Shown piece after piece: positions 25,339 through 34,219 of a stretch of DNA of 64,000 bases (the first letter of the stretch is position 1; each line of letters opens with the position of its first letter). The notes under the pieces were generated by a model that was not told where the DNA came from, did not search any database, and worked only from the letters and a program-made list of their open reading frames with translations. The DNA is from Maribacter polysiphoniae (GTDB lineage Bacteria > Bacteroidota > Bacteroidia > Flavobacteriales > Flavobacteriaceae). Location of the stretch: assembly GCF_003148665.1 (NCBI RefSeq), contig NZ_QGGQ01000007.1, positions 1-64,000 of the forward strand. Reading direction: 5' to 3'. A program made the position numbers and the translations under genes.

Positions 25339-26967
25339 CTATACTTGCAACACCCCCATATTGAATTGTTTTTCTATGGGCGCATGGTTGGCCGCCTCTA
25401 TGCCCAGTGATATCCATTTACGGGTATCCAAGGGGTCTATGATGGCATCTGTCCATAATCTCGCAGCAGCGTAATACGGGGAAACCTGATCGTCGTATCG
25501 CTCCTTTATTTTGTTGAAGAGGGCTTCTTCCTTTTCTTTGGTAATTGTTTCCCCTTTTTTCTTTAAGGAGGCTTTTTCAATCTGCAATAAAACCTTGGCG
25601 GCAGAATTGCCACTCATAACGGCAAGTTCTGCACTGGGCCAGGCTACAATCAATCTTGGGTCGTATGCCTTTCCACACATGGCATAATTACCTGCGCCAT
25701 AACTATTGCCAATCACGATAGTGAATTTGGGAACAACGGAGTTACTCACGGCATTCACCATTTTAGCCCCATCCTTGATAATGCCCCCTTGCTCACTTTT
25801 ACTGCCTACCATAAATCCGGTAACATCCTGTAAAAAGACCAACGGAATTTTCTTCTGGTTGCAATTGGCGATAAAACGGGTGGCTTTATCCGCGGAGTCC
25901 GAATAGATCACACCCCCGAATTGCATTTCGCCTTTGGCTGTCTTAACCACTTTGCGTTGGTTGGCGACAATCCCTACGGCCCATCCGTCGATACGGGCGT
26001 AGCCTGTTACTATGGTTTTTCCATAACCTGCCTTGTATTCCTCGAATTCCGAATTATCGACCAATCGACTGATGATTTCTCCCATATCGTACTGATCCGT
26101 TCTCGAACCGGGAATGATCCCGTAGATATCGGCAACGTTTTCCTTGGGGTTTTGGGCGGGTTTACGATTAAAGCCGGCTTTGTCAAAATCCCCGATCTTA
26201 TCCACGATATTTTTAATTTTATCCAAGGCGTCCTTGTCATCCTTGGCCTTGTAATCGGTTACTCCGCTTATCTCACTATGGGTCGTTGCCCCCCCTAAGG
26301 TTTCGTTGTCGATCTGTTCCCCGATAGCGGCCTTAACCAGATAACTTCCGGCCAAGAAAATACTACCTGTTTTATCAACGATCAAGGCTTCATCACTCAT
26401 GATGGGCAAGTAGGCGCCACCGGCAACACAACTCCCCATGACCGCGGCAATTTGGGTGATGCCCATACTGCTCATAATGGCATTATTCCTAAAGATGCGA
26501 CCAAAATGTTCCTTGTCAGGGAAGATTTCATCCTGCATGGGTAGAAATACGCCTGCGCTATCGACCAAGTAGATGATTGGCAATCGATTCTCTATGGCAA
26601 TTTCCTGGGCACGAAGGTTTTTCTTTCCGGTAATCGGAAACCAAGCGCCCGCCTTAACGGTGGCATCATTGGCCACTACGATACACTGCTTGCCTTGTAC
26701 ATGGCCTATTTTAACCACTACGCCACCTGAAGGGCAACCCCCGTGTTCCTCATACATACCTTCACCCGCGAATGCACCAATTTCTATACTTTCCCCATCG
26801 TCATCCAACAAATAGGCGATACGTTCCCTTGCGGTCAACTTTCCCTGTGCGTGTTGCTTCTCGATTCGGGATTTTCCCCCACCCAATTTCACTTGGGCCA
26901 GTCGCTTGCGTAATTGGGATAATTGCAACTTGTTTTGATCTTCGTTTTTGTTGAACTTAATGTCCAT
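25339..26967 (-). CDS. Acyl-CoA carboxylase, carboxyltransferase (beta) subunit
   Basis: A 542-aa carboxyltransferase with both crotonase-like halves. Segments include KLTARERIAYLLD, GGCPSGGVVVKIG, DSAGVFLPMQDEIFPD, GSCVAGGAYLPIMSDE, GSIFLAGSYLVKAAIGE and GNSYGAGNYAMCGKAYDPR. The arrangement and the GAYLPIMSDE and FLAG segments resemble methylcrotonyl-CoA carboxylase beta rather than propionyl-CoA carboxylase, but the substrate is not certain. It needs a biotin carboxylase/carrier alpha subunit, and none is in this window. Confidence 0.93.
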   Translation of the reverse strand: MDIKFNKNEDQNKLQLSQLRKRLAQVKLGGGKSRIEKQHAQGKLTARERIAYLLDDDGESIEIGAFAGEGMYEEHGGCPSGGVVVKIGHVQGKQCIVVANDATVKAGAWFPITGKKNLRAQEIAIENRLPIIYLVDSAGVFLPMQDEIFPDKEHFGRIFRNNAIMSSMGITQIAAVMGSCVAGGAYLPIMSDEALIVDKTGSIFLAGSYLVKAAIGEQIDNETLGGATTHSEISGVTDYKAKDDKDALDKIKNIVDKIGDFDKAGFNRKPAQNPKENVADIYGIIPGSRTDQYDMGEIISRLVDNSEFEEYKAGYGKTIVTGYARIDGWAVGIVANQRKVVKTAKGEMQFGGVIYSDSADKATRFIANCNQKKIPLVFLQDVTGFMVGSKSEQGGIIKDGAKMVNAVSNSVVPKFTIVIGNSYGAGNYAMCGKAYDPRLIVAWPSAELAVMSGNSAAKVLLQIEKASLKKKGETITKEKEEALFNKIKERYDDQVSPYYAAARLWTDAIIDPLDTRKWISLGIEAANHAPIEKQFNMGVLQV

Positions 26968-27018
26968 ATACTATCGGATTTGTGAAATATTTGGTTAAAG
27001 ATAAGGAGTAAAATTGAT

Positions 27019-27026
27019 TACTTTTG
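27019..27026 (+). promoter_or_regulatory. -7 box TACTTTTG
   Basis: A perfect TAnnTTTG box 18 nt before the ATG at 27045; TTTG at 26990-26993 is a slightly distant -33. Confidence 0.6.
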
Positions 27027-27044
27027 GGTATAATTTAAATCAAC

Positions 27045-28028
27045 ATGGAACAAAAGATACGATGGGGAATTATCGGATTGGGAGGTATTGCCCATAAATT
27101 CGCCAACGACCTCAATTTGGTGGATGGTGCTGAAATTACTGCAGTTGCCTCAAGAAGTATGGACAAGGCAGCGGTATTTGCCAAACAATACCAGGCAAAA
27201 CATGCCTTTGGTAGTTATAAGGATTTATTTGAATGCGATGAAGTGGATGTGGTTTACATTGCCACACCGCATACGGGTCATAAGGAATGGAGTATTATGG
27301 CGATGGAGCATGGGAAACATGTCCTTTGTGAGAAACCCATGGGAATAGACCGTTCGGATATTGAAACAATGATCGCCGTTGCAGGGAAGCACCAGGTTTT
27401 TCTTATGGAGGCGCTATGGTCACGCTTTAATCCTTCGATTAGGAAGGCAAAAGCGATGGTTGATGCCGGGGAGATAGGGCCATTGGGTTATTTGCATGCC
27501 GATTTTGCATTTTATGCCTTGGATAGGCCAGAGGAAGGTCGATTGTTGAATCCCGATTTGGGAGGGGGCTCTTTGTTGGATATCGGTATATATCCCGTTT
27601 TTCTTTCCTATTTATTGTTAGGGATGCCGGAAACCATTAAATCATCATCCAAGTTTTATAAAACAGGGGTGGAAATCCAAACTTCGATGATCTTTGATTA
27701 TCCCAAGGCCCAAGCCATTTTGTATAGTGGGTTAACCTCCGAATCGAAAATGGAGGCAGAGATTTCGGGCAGTACGGGATCTATATTCCTCAACGGACAA
27801 TGGCATATCGCACAAGGGTATAGCCTAAAGAAAGGGAAGCAGATCGATGCTGTTGAACTACCCACACCAGGTAACGGTTATACGTATGAGATAGAGGAAG
27901 TCAATTCCTGTTTGCGAAAAGGGAAGTTGCAGAGTGATTTATGGTCCCATCAAAACAGTTTGGATTTGGCCGAATTATTGGAAACCATTAGGGTCCAAAA
28001 TGGGATAAAGTTTCCCTTCGAGCAATAA
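27045..28028 (+). CDS. Gfo/Idh/MocA family oxidoreductase
   Basis: A 327-aa NAD(P)-dependent oxidoreductase. The Rossmann start RWGIIGLGGIAHKFANDL is followed by YIATPHTGHKEW, CEKPMG (the EKP motif, near residue 97) and GGGSLLDIGIYPV in the C-terminal domain. It resembles trans-1,2-dihydrobenzene-diol or glucose-fructose oxidoreductase-like members. The substrate, probably a sugar or polyol, is not known. It is monocistronic, with its own promoter. Confidence 0.92.
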   Translation: MEQKIRWGIIGLGGIAHKFANDLNLVDGAEITAVASRSMDKAAVFAKQYQAKHAFGSYKDLFECDEVDVVYIATPHTGHKEWSIMAMEHGKHVLCEKPMGIDRSDIETMIAVAGKHQVFLMEALWSRFNPSIRKAKAMVDAGEIGPLGYLHADFAFYALDRPEEGRLLNPDLGGGSLLDIGIYPVFLSYLLLGMPETIKSSSKFYKTGVEIQTSMIFDYPKAQAILYSGLTSESKMEAEISGSTGSIFLNGQWHIAQGYSLKKGKQIDAVELPTPGNGYTYEIEEVNSCLRKGKLQSDLWSHQNSLDLAELLETIRVQNGIKFPFEQ

Positions 28029-28102
28029 AATAGGGGTGTTTAGGATACTTTTTATCTAAAAATTACGATATTTGGAGTTACCAAAAACCTAACGAACTTA
28101 AA

Positions 28103-28285
28103 ATGGGAATGAATAAAAATACTGTATTGGCATGGGCTACCTTTATTATGATATTTGTTGGCCTTGCACTTATAGCTTTAGGGGCTTTTAGATATGACGA
28201 AGTTGCCGGATGGGGATTTGCATCGGTTGGTGTTGGTTTTTTTGCCATTGCCTGGGTTTTCAATGCCCTTAAGGGACGCGTTTAA
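28103..28285 (+). CDS. CAL67264-family small membrane protein
   Basis: A 60-aa protein with two transmembrane helices (residues 8-28 and 33-54), matching the small family named after a Gramella protein. The Gly-rich second helix (GWGFASVGVGFFAIAWVFNAL) is typical. Role unknown. It lies 38 bp before ettA, and the order may be conserved in related genomes. Confidence 0.85.
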   Translation: MGMNKNTVLAWATFIMIFVGLALIALGAFRYDEVAGWGFASVGVGFFAIAWVFNALKGRV

Positions 28286-28322
28286 CCACTACATTTTCCA
28301 ATAATTTAATACCCAATATCAA

Positions 28323-30014
28323 ATGTCCGACGATAAGAAAGTCATTTTCTCTATGTCCGGGGTTACCAAAACGTATAAAAATGCGAATACCCCAGTATTA
28401 AAAAACATTTATCTAAGTTTTTTCTATGGTGCCAAAATCGGTATCTTAGGATTAAACGGCTCAGGTAAATCCACGTTATTGCGCATCATAGCCGGTCTCG
28501 ATAAGAATTACCAAGGCGATGTGGTGTTTTCACCAGGCTACAATGTGGGGTATTTGGAACAGGAACCTCAATTGGATGAGGATAAGACGGTCCTTGAGGT
28601 CGTGCGGGAAGGAGCAGCCGAAACGGTAGCGATTTTAGACGAATACAACAAGATCAATGACATGTTTGCCTTGCCTGAAGTTTATGAGGATGCGGATAAG
28701 ATGCAAAAACTCATGGATCGACAGGCAGTGCTGCAAGATCAAATCGATGCTTCCAATGCTTGGGAGTTGGATACAAAGTTGGAAATTGCCATGGATGCGC
28801 TTCGGACCCCGGAACCGGATAAAAAAATCGGGGTACTTTCTGGAGGGGAAAGAAGAAGGGTAGCCCTTTGTAGGCTGTTGTTGCAAGAACCGGAAATACT
28901 TCTTTTGGATGAGCCTACCAACCACTTGGATGCTGAATCCGTACATTGGTTGGAACATCATTTGGCACAATATAAGGGTACGGTAATTGCCGTGACCCAC
29001 GACCGTTATTTCTTGGATAATGTTGCAGGTTGGATCTTGGAACTTGATCGAGGTGAGGGTATACCGTGGAAAGGAAACTATTCCAGTTGGTTAGACCAAA
29101 AATCGAAACGAATGGCCCAAGAGAGTAAAACCGCATCAAAACACCAAAAGACCCTGGAACGGGAGTTGGAATGGGTGCGTCAAGGGGCTAAAGGTAGACA
29201 GACCAAGCAAAAGGCGCGTTTAAAGAATTATGACAAGCTCATGAGCCAAGATCAAAAGCAGCTCGATGAGAAATTGGAAATCTATATTCCCAATGGGCCA
29301 CGCTTAGGAACCAATGTCATTGAGGCCAAAGGTGTGAGTAAGGGATATGGTGATAAATTATTGTACGAGGACCTGAACTTTAAATTACCCCAGGCAGGTA
29401 TCGTTGGTGTTATCGGACCCAATGGTGCCGGTAAGACGACAATTTTTAGAATGATCATGGGAGAGGAAACCCCGGATAAAGGGGAATTCATAGTAGGGGA
29501 TACCGCGAAAATAGCCTATGTGGATCAAAGTCATTCCAATATCGATCCAGAAAAAACGATTTGGCAAAATTTCAGTGATGAGCAAGAGTTGATCATGATG
29601 GGAGGAAGGCAAGTAAATTCAAGGGCCTATTTAAGTCGATTCAATTTTTCGGGTAGTGAGCAGAACAAAAAGGTAAGTATGCTTTCCGGTGGGGAGCGTA
29701 ACCGCTTGCATTTGGCCATGACCTTAAAGGAAGAAGGGAACGTACTCCTTTTGGATGAGCCTACGAACGATTTGGATGTGAATACCTTGCGGGCCTTGGA
29801 GGAAGGTTTGGAAAACTTTGCGGGTTGTGCCGTGGTCATTTCCCACGATAGATGGTTCCTAGACCGTATTTGTACCCATATTTTGGCTTTTGAAGGGGAT
29901 TCCCAAGTATATTTCTTTGAAGGTTCATTCTCTGATTATGAGGAGAACAAGAAAAAACGTTTGGGTGGTGATTTGATACCGAAACGAATCAAGTATAAAA
30001 AACTGATACGATAA
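28323..30014 (+). CDS. ettA: Energy-dependent translational throttle protein EttA (ABC-F)
   Basis: A 563-aa cytosolic ABC-F ATPase with two nucleotide-binding domains and no membrane part. Domain 1: Walker A GLNGSGKST (43-51), signature LSGGERRRVALCRLL, Walker B ILLLDEPTNHLDAES. A charged linker and arm region follows (about 240-320). Domain 2: GPNGAGKTT, MLSGGERNRLHL and LLLDEPTNDLDVNT. EttA binds the ribosomal E site and gates the first steps of elongation according to ATP/ADP ratio. A terminator follows directly. Confidence 0.96.
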   Translation: MSDDKKVIFSMSGVTKTYKNANTPVLKNIYLSFFYGAKIGILGLNGSGKSTLLRIIAGLDKNYQGDVVFSPGYNVGYLEQEPQLDEDKTVLEVVREGAAETVAILDEYNKINDMFALPEVYEDADKMQKLMDRQAVLQDQIDASNAWELDTKLEIAMDALRTPEPDKKIGVLSGGERRRVALCRLLLQEPEILLLDEPTNHLDAESVHWLEHHLAQYKGTVIAVTHDRYFLDNVAGWILELDRGEGIPWKGNYSSWLDQKSKRMAQESKTASKHQKTLERELEWVRQGAKGRQTKQKARLKNYDKLMSQDQKQLDEKLEIYIPNGPRLGTNVIEAKGVSKGYGDKLLYEDLNFKLPQAGIVGVIGPNGAGKTTIFRMIMGEETPDKGEFIVGDTAKIAYVDQSHSNIDPEKTIWQNFSDEQELIMMGGRQVNSRAYLSRFNFSGSEQNKKVSMLSGGERNRLHLAMTLKEEGNVLLLDEPTNDLDVNTLRALEEGLENFAGCAVVISHDRWFLDRICTHILAFEGDSQVYFFEGSFSDYEENKKKRLGGDLIPKRIKYKKLIR

Positions 30015-30016
30015 TA

Positions 30017-30056
30017 AAAAAGACCCTTCAAGATTTTTTGAAGGGTCTTTTCTTTT
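30017..30056. terminator. Bidirectional terminator between ettA and the lipoprotein gene
   Basis: Stem AAAAGACCCTTCAA / TTGAAGGGTCTTTT with GATTT loop and A/T-runs on both sides. It serves ettA (+) and the convergent gene ending at 30070 (-). Confidence 0.9.
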
Positions 30057-30069
30057 ACAATCACTTCCG

Positions 30070-30882
30070 CTAATATTCGTCATTCGGGTACCAATCCAGT
30101 TGGATAACCTGAATATTCGGATCTCCCTTTTCAACTATGGTTTTGAATTTAGCAACATCACTCACCTCAGGTTTCCCCCTGTAATGATAAGGATATACTT
30201 GTTTGGGCTTAAATTCCAACACCGCATCGGCAGCACTTTCAACCGTCATGGTATATGGCAGGTTCATACAGATAAAAGCCCTATCGATGTGTTGTAGTGC
30301 CCTCATTTCTGGAATGTCCTCGGTATCCCCGGAAAAATAGATGCGCTCATTACCGATATTCAGTACATAACCATTGCCACGGCCGGCTTCATGGAATTTT
30401 TTCGCTTCTTCCCTAAGGTTATACATCGGAATGGCCTCTATATTTATGCCGTATCGTTCTTTGCTTTCCCCATTGTGCAGCACATCGATTTGGGGCGTGA
30501 ATTCTTTGGGCATTTTGTCGGCCACGGCTTGGGGGGCGATTATTTTTGCTTTTTCGGTATCCAGGGCCTGTAAGGTTTCAATATCCAAATGGTCCCCATG
30601 AATGTCGGTGATCAAAATCAAATCAGGTTGTTTTTGGCCTTTAAAAGCCTCGGCACCACCTATTGGGTCTATGTATATGGTAATGTCGTTCCATTCCACA
30701 ACCGCTGTGGCGTGTTCTATGGGAATGATTTTAACCGTTGGGCTAACAGATGGACTTTGGGAGGGCACACCATCGGCCTCGAGCTTGGGTTCTGTGTCGA
30801 GTGTGTGACTAATATTCTTTTTATCCTTACAGGAAATACTACAAAGGGTGATGACGAATGTGAAAAGTATAAGTTTTTTCAT
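30070..30882 (-). CDS. Metallo-beta-lactamase-fold lipoprotein
   Basis: A 270-aa protein. The N-terminal signal ends ITLCSISC (Cys18), so it is probably lipid-anchored, followed by a Ser/Pro-rich spacer (25-50). The MBL fold follows: EHATAVVEWNDITIYIDP, TDIHGDHLD (residues 92-100), FSGDTED and YPYHYRG. The first His of the usual HxHxDH metal motif is Asp93. This is like the UlaG/UPF0173 branch in shape, but with an altered metal site. Substrate unknown. Confidence 0.88.
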   Translation of the reverse strand: MKKLILFTFVITLCSISCKDKKNISHTLDTEPKLEADGVPSQSPSVSPTVKIIPIEHATAVVEWNDITIYIDPIGGAEAFKGQKQPDLILITDIHGDHLDIETLQALDTEKAKIIAPQAVADKMPKEFTPQIDVLHNGESKERYGINIEAIPMYNLREEAKKFHEAGRGNGYVLNIGNERIYFSGDTEDIPEMRALQHIDRAFICMNLPYTMTVESAADAVLEFKPKQVYPYHYRGKPEVSDVAKFKTIVEKGDPNIQVIQLDWYPNDEY

Positions 30883-30960
30883 TTTTTCAGGTTTAATGAT
30901 TCTATTCCATCCTTAAATAAGAATTTGCGATATGGGTATTTTAGTATCTGATTTTTAACT

Positions 30961-31062
30961 TCAATATAATACAATTTTGTGCCATGGCTTCTTTTTTACA
31001 TAATCAATGGTGGTTTTTAATAGTTTCTTGCCCGTTTTTGTTTCCGGAATGTAGTCAGACGG
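30961..31062 (-). pseudogene. Possible decayed 3' end of a gene
   Basis: On the minus strand a 33-codon stretch reads natural-looking protein (PETKTGKKLLKTTIDY, then KKKPWHK), ending at a TGA. Two stops precede it, and other frames upstream also look protein-like (for example WIVGGFPFITVNHN). The PxTxTGKxL pattern recalls the C-terminal lysine motif of adenylate-forming enzymes, but this is weak. The rest of 30883-31466 shows no intact gene. Confidence 0.2.
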
Positions 31063-31466
31063 TCATTATTTATACGGGCTTGAACGTTATGGTTTACAGT
31101 AATGAAGGGGAAACCACCTACAATCCATCCCATATGCTCCACAAAAAAAAAGAACAGCCTTGTCGTTTATCGATTTTTTGGGAGACACCAAAATTCGGGT
31201 ATTCTTTACTTCGTATTAAAGTGATCTTCAGCCGACGTCAATTCCAAAATATGGAAGTTATTGATAATCTTACTGTTAAAAGGAGTTGTTTTCGTTTTTA
31301 AAATGATGGAAAACCAAAACATCCTTAAAAGTCAGGGATCGGGGAGGTCTAATATTTTAAGAATGTTAATTTTTTTTAATCCAAAAAAATCCAATCGGAA
31401 AATTGAACCGTATATAAAACACGAACAAACACTTTTATAAAGTAAAAGTTAATTAATTTTTAGATT

Positions 31467-32354
31467 ATGACTGAAACAAAGAATAACAATGGATTAAAAG
31501 TATTGGCAGGTTTGCTAGGGGTTATACTTTTAGGTGTGATCATCTACACTGTGAGTCTTTACCAAGACAAGAAGGAGACCGAGTCTGTACTTACAAAAGA
31601 AAAAGAATTGGTTGTTGAAGACCTTAATAGTCTTAAGTCTGAATACGACAAAGCTATTTTGGAAAGCAATGCGACCAATGAAGAGTTGGTTACTGCTAGG
31701 GATAACATCGCAAAATACTTGGATTCAGTACAAACAATGAAAGCTGATATAGCTTCTTTATCAAGATATAGAAGACAAGTTAGTGTTCTTAAAGCTGAAA
31801 GGGAGCAATTGCTTAAACAAGTGGATTCGTTGACACGTTCAAATACGATGATTGCCATGCAACGTGACAGTACGTATGTTGAATTGGAAAAACAAACTGT
31901 CTTCAATGATTCCTTGGTGGTACAAAACACCCAATTGGCCGATGTGGTTGAAAAAGGTTCTGCCTTGAATCTTTCCAAATTCAACGTTGATGCCGTTAAG
32001 GAACGTAGCAGTGGTAAATTGGTTTCTACTTCAAGGGCAGGAAGAACCGATAAGTTCAAAATCTGCTTTACCGTAGCGGATAACATTATAGCCGAAGCAG
32101 GTGACAGGGAATTTTATGTAGAGGTTTTAGACCCACAAGGAAATGTTCTTGGAGAAAGTTTTTCAAAAACCAATGAAAGTGGAGCTTCCGTAACGTACAG
32201 TAAAGGCACAAATTTCTACTACGAAAACAAGTCTTTGGATGTTTGTGATTACATTGGTAAGCCAGCGGGTGATTTCCAAAAAGGAAATTACATGGTAAAC
32301 GTTTATGATGACAAATTAAAATTATTGGGAACTTCCAAGTTCACTCTAAAATAG
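31467..32354 (+). CDS. Membrane-anchored coiled-coil protein of unknown function
   Basis: A 295-aa protein: short cytosolic N-terminus, one transmembrane helix (about 10-31, GLKVLAGLLGVILLGVIIYTV), a long coiled coil (about 35-165) and a C-terminal beta domain (about 185-295; FKICFTVADNIIAEAGDREFYVEVLDPQGNVLGE). The C-terminal domain probably lies in the periplasm. I know similar proteins only as conserved hypotheticals in Flavobacteriia. It is followed by a terminator shared with fumC. Confidence 0.85.
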   Translation: MTETKNNNGLKVLAGLLGVILLGVIIYTVSLYQDKKETESVLTKEKELVVEDLNSLKSEYDKAILESNATNEELVTARDNIAKYLDSVQTMKADIASLSRYRRQVSVLKAEREQLLKQVDSLTRSNTMIAMQRDSTYVELEKQTVFNDSLVVQNTQLADVVEKGSALNLSKFNVDAVKERSSGKLVSTSRAGRTDKFKICFTVADNIIAEAGDREFYVEVLDPQGNVLGESFSKTNESGASVTYSKGTNFYYENKSLDVCDYIGKPAGDFQKGNYMVNVYDDKLKLLGTSKFTLK

Positions 32355-32379
32355 ATAATACACACTATCCATTTAAACG

Positions 32380-32412
32380 AAAAGGGGCAATCTTAATTGA
32401 TTGCCCCTTTTT
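32380..32412. terminator. Bidirectional terminator
   Basis: Perfect stem AAAAGGGGCAATC / GATTGCCCCTTTT with TTAATT loop. It lies between the coiled-coil gene (+) and fumC (-). Confidence 0.9.
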
Positions 32413-32438
32413 AATATTTCAAATATGGAATAGGTACG

Positions 32439-33836
32439 CTATTTTAAACTACCTACCATATCCTCAGGTTTTACCCATTCGTCATATTCCTCAGCGGTAA
32501 CATAACCAAGATTCACGGCTTCTTCTTTTAAAGTAGTACCGTTCTTATGGGCTGTATTTGCAATTTCAGCAGATTTATAATATCCTATTTTAGGATTAAG
32601 GGCCGTAACCAACATTAAGGAGTTGTTCAATAATTGTTTGATCACTTCATGGTTTGGTTCAATACCTATTACACAATTGGTTTCGAAACTTAAGCAGGCA
32701 TCACCCAATAATTCGGCAGATTGTAAAAAGTTCGCCGCCATAACCGGTTTAAAGACATTTAACTCGTAGTGTCCTTGTGTACCACCAACAGAAATAGCAA
32801 CGTCGTTACCCATTACCTGTGCGCAGACCATGGTCAATGCCTCACATTGGGTAGGGTTTACTTTCCCGGGCATGATGGAACTTCCCGGTTCGTTGGCAGG
32901 AATAATGATTTCACCGATTCCTGAACGTGGACCGGATGCCATCATACGTACATCATTGGCAATCTTATTCAATGAAACCGCCAACTGTTTTAATGCCCCG
33001 TGACTTTCGACAATGGCATCATGGGCAGCTAGGGCCTCAAATTTGTTTTCAGCCGTTTTAAAAGGTAATCCGGTGAATTTGGCAATATATTGGGCTACGA
33101 GTACATCGTATCCTTTAGGAGTGTTCATACCGGTACCTACAGCTGTTCCCCCAAGGGCGAGCTCACTTAGGTGGTCCAACGTATTGTTCAATGCTTTTAA
33201 ACCATGTTCCAATTGTGAAGCGTAACCGGAAAACTCTTGGCCAAGGGTTAGGGGAGTGGCATCCATTAAATGGGTACGTCCTATTTTAACCACATTTTTG
33301 AATTCCTTGGATTTTTTCTCCAAGGTCTCCTTAAGTTTGGTGACACCGGGAATGGTGACTTCAATAATTTTCTTGTACGCGGCAATATGCATACCGGTAG
33401 GGAACGTATCGTTGGAGGATTGTGATTTATTCACATCATCGTTTGGTTGAATGGTCTTTTCCCCTTCACCGATAACATTACCCGCCATTTCGTGTGCACG
33501 GTTCGCGATGACCTCGTTGACGTTCATATTGCTTTGTGTACCGGATCCTGTTTGCCAAATAACCAAAGGAAACTGGTCATCGTGCTTACCATCCAGGATT
33601 TCATCACAAACAGAAGCGATTAAATCTCTTTTTTTCTCATCAAGTACGCCCAATTCGTGGTTAGCGTATGCTGCTGCTTTTTTTAAATACGCAAAGCCGT
33701 AAACGATGTCCAAGGGCATTGATGCCGAAGGTCCGATTTTAAAATTATTTCGAGAACGCTCAGTCTGTGCGCCCCAGTATTTATCGGAGGGCACCTCGAC
33801 TTTTCCCATCGTGTCTTTTTCGATTCTGAAACTCAT
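32439..33836 (-). CDS. fumC: Class II fumarate hydratase
   Basis: A 465-aa homotetrameric, metal-free fumarase of the TCA cycle, normal length. Motifs: [18 protein letters not shown], the TGxHxxxY-like region around [26 protein letters not shown] and the signature [11 protein letters not shown]. The start [16 protein letters not shown] at 33836 fits family N-termini; a nine-residue longer frame exists. It stands alone, divergent from the small membrane protein gene. Confidence 0.97.
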   Translation of the reverse strand: MSFRIEKDTMGKVEVPSDKYWGAQTERSRNNFKIGPSASMPLDIVYGFAYLKKAAAYANHELGVLDEKKRDLIASVCDEILDGKHDDQFPLVIWQTGSGTQSNMNVNEVIANRAHEMAGNVIGEGEKTIQPNDDVNKSQSSNDTFPTGMHIAAYKKIIEVTIPGVTKLKETLEKKSKEFKNVVKIGRTHLMDATPLTLGQEFSGYASQLEHGLKALNNTLDHLSELALGGTAVGTGMNTPKGYDVLVAQYIAKFTGLPFKTAENKFEALAAHDAIVESHGALKQLAVSLNKIANDVRMMASGPRSGIGEIIIPANEPGSSIMPGKVNPTQCEALTMVCAQVMGNDVAISVGGTQGHYELNVFKPVMAANFLQSAELLGDACLSFETNCVIGIEPNHEVIKQLLNNSLMLVTALNPKIGYYKSAEIANTAHKNGTTLKEEAVNLGYVTAEEYDEWVKPEDMVGSLK

Positions 33837-33940
33837 ATGTAAGGTGTTTTTTATTTCCTGCAAAGGTACTCCATTACGGGATTTTAAGAGAGGCAGGGAA
33901 ACCTTAATTTTAGAAAAATCAACATTTTTTTTGAATTTGA

Positions 33941-33973
33941 TTTGTTCTTTTGAATCTTTTCAAAGTATATTTG
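33941..33973 (+). promoter_or_regulatory. Promoter TTTG-N21-TATATTTG
   Basis: The -33 TTTG is at 33941-33944 and the -7 TATATTTG at 33966-33973. It is 20 nt before the ATG at 33994 and is one of the clearest Bacteroidota-type promoters in the window. Confidence 0.75.
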
Positions 33974-33993
33974 TTTTTAATAAACAAGTACAG

Positions 33994-34170
33994 ATGTTTG
34001 ATTTTGACCAATATTTAGGATTTTTAGCGTTTTTAACCATATTGACCATTGGTTTCTGGTTGATGATTTTCTTATTGACCTTTGTTGTACCTTATTGGTT
34101 ATTCGGTAATATTCGTGAACTGATAAAAGAAAAGCGCAAGGCCAAAGCGGCTGCGCGATTAGAGGAATAA
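33994..34170 (+). CDS. Small membrane protein of unknown function (58 aa)
   Basis: MFDFDQYLGFLAFLTILTIG starts one long or two short hydrophobic helices (residues 8-40), followed by a basic C-terminus (RELIKEKRKAKAAARLEE). The start is fixed by a clear promoter 20 nt upstream; the longer open frame that runs back into fumC on the other strand is not credible. A strong terminator begins directly after the stop. Likely an inner-membrane micro-protein; role unknown. Confidence 0.75.
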   Translation: MFDFDQYLGFLAFLTILTIGFWLMIFLLTFVVPYWLFGNIRELIKEKRKAKAAARLEE

Positions 34171-34200
34171 AAAAAAGAAGCCATTTGGCTTCTTTTTTGT
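34171..34200. terminator. Bidirectional terminator
   Basis: Stem AAAAAAGAAGCC / GGCTTCTTTTTT with ATTT loop, between the small membrane protein gene (+) and the TonB-dependent receptor gene (-). Confidence 0.88.
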
Positions 34201-34219
34201 TTTGGACATATTCATTCTT

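Noticed and set aside
30984-31301. Plus-strand open frame of 105 codons
   Set aside because: Composition is unlike real proteins here, no promoter is seen, and the opposite strand looks more protein-like.
33706-33993. Upstream extension of the small membrane protein gene
   Set aside because: It overlaps fumC on the other strand and lies upstream of a clear promoter; ATG 33994 is used instead.
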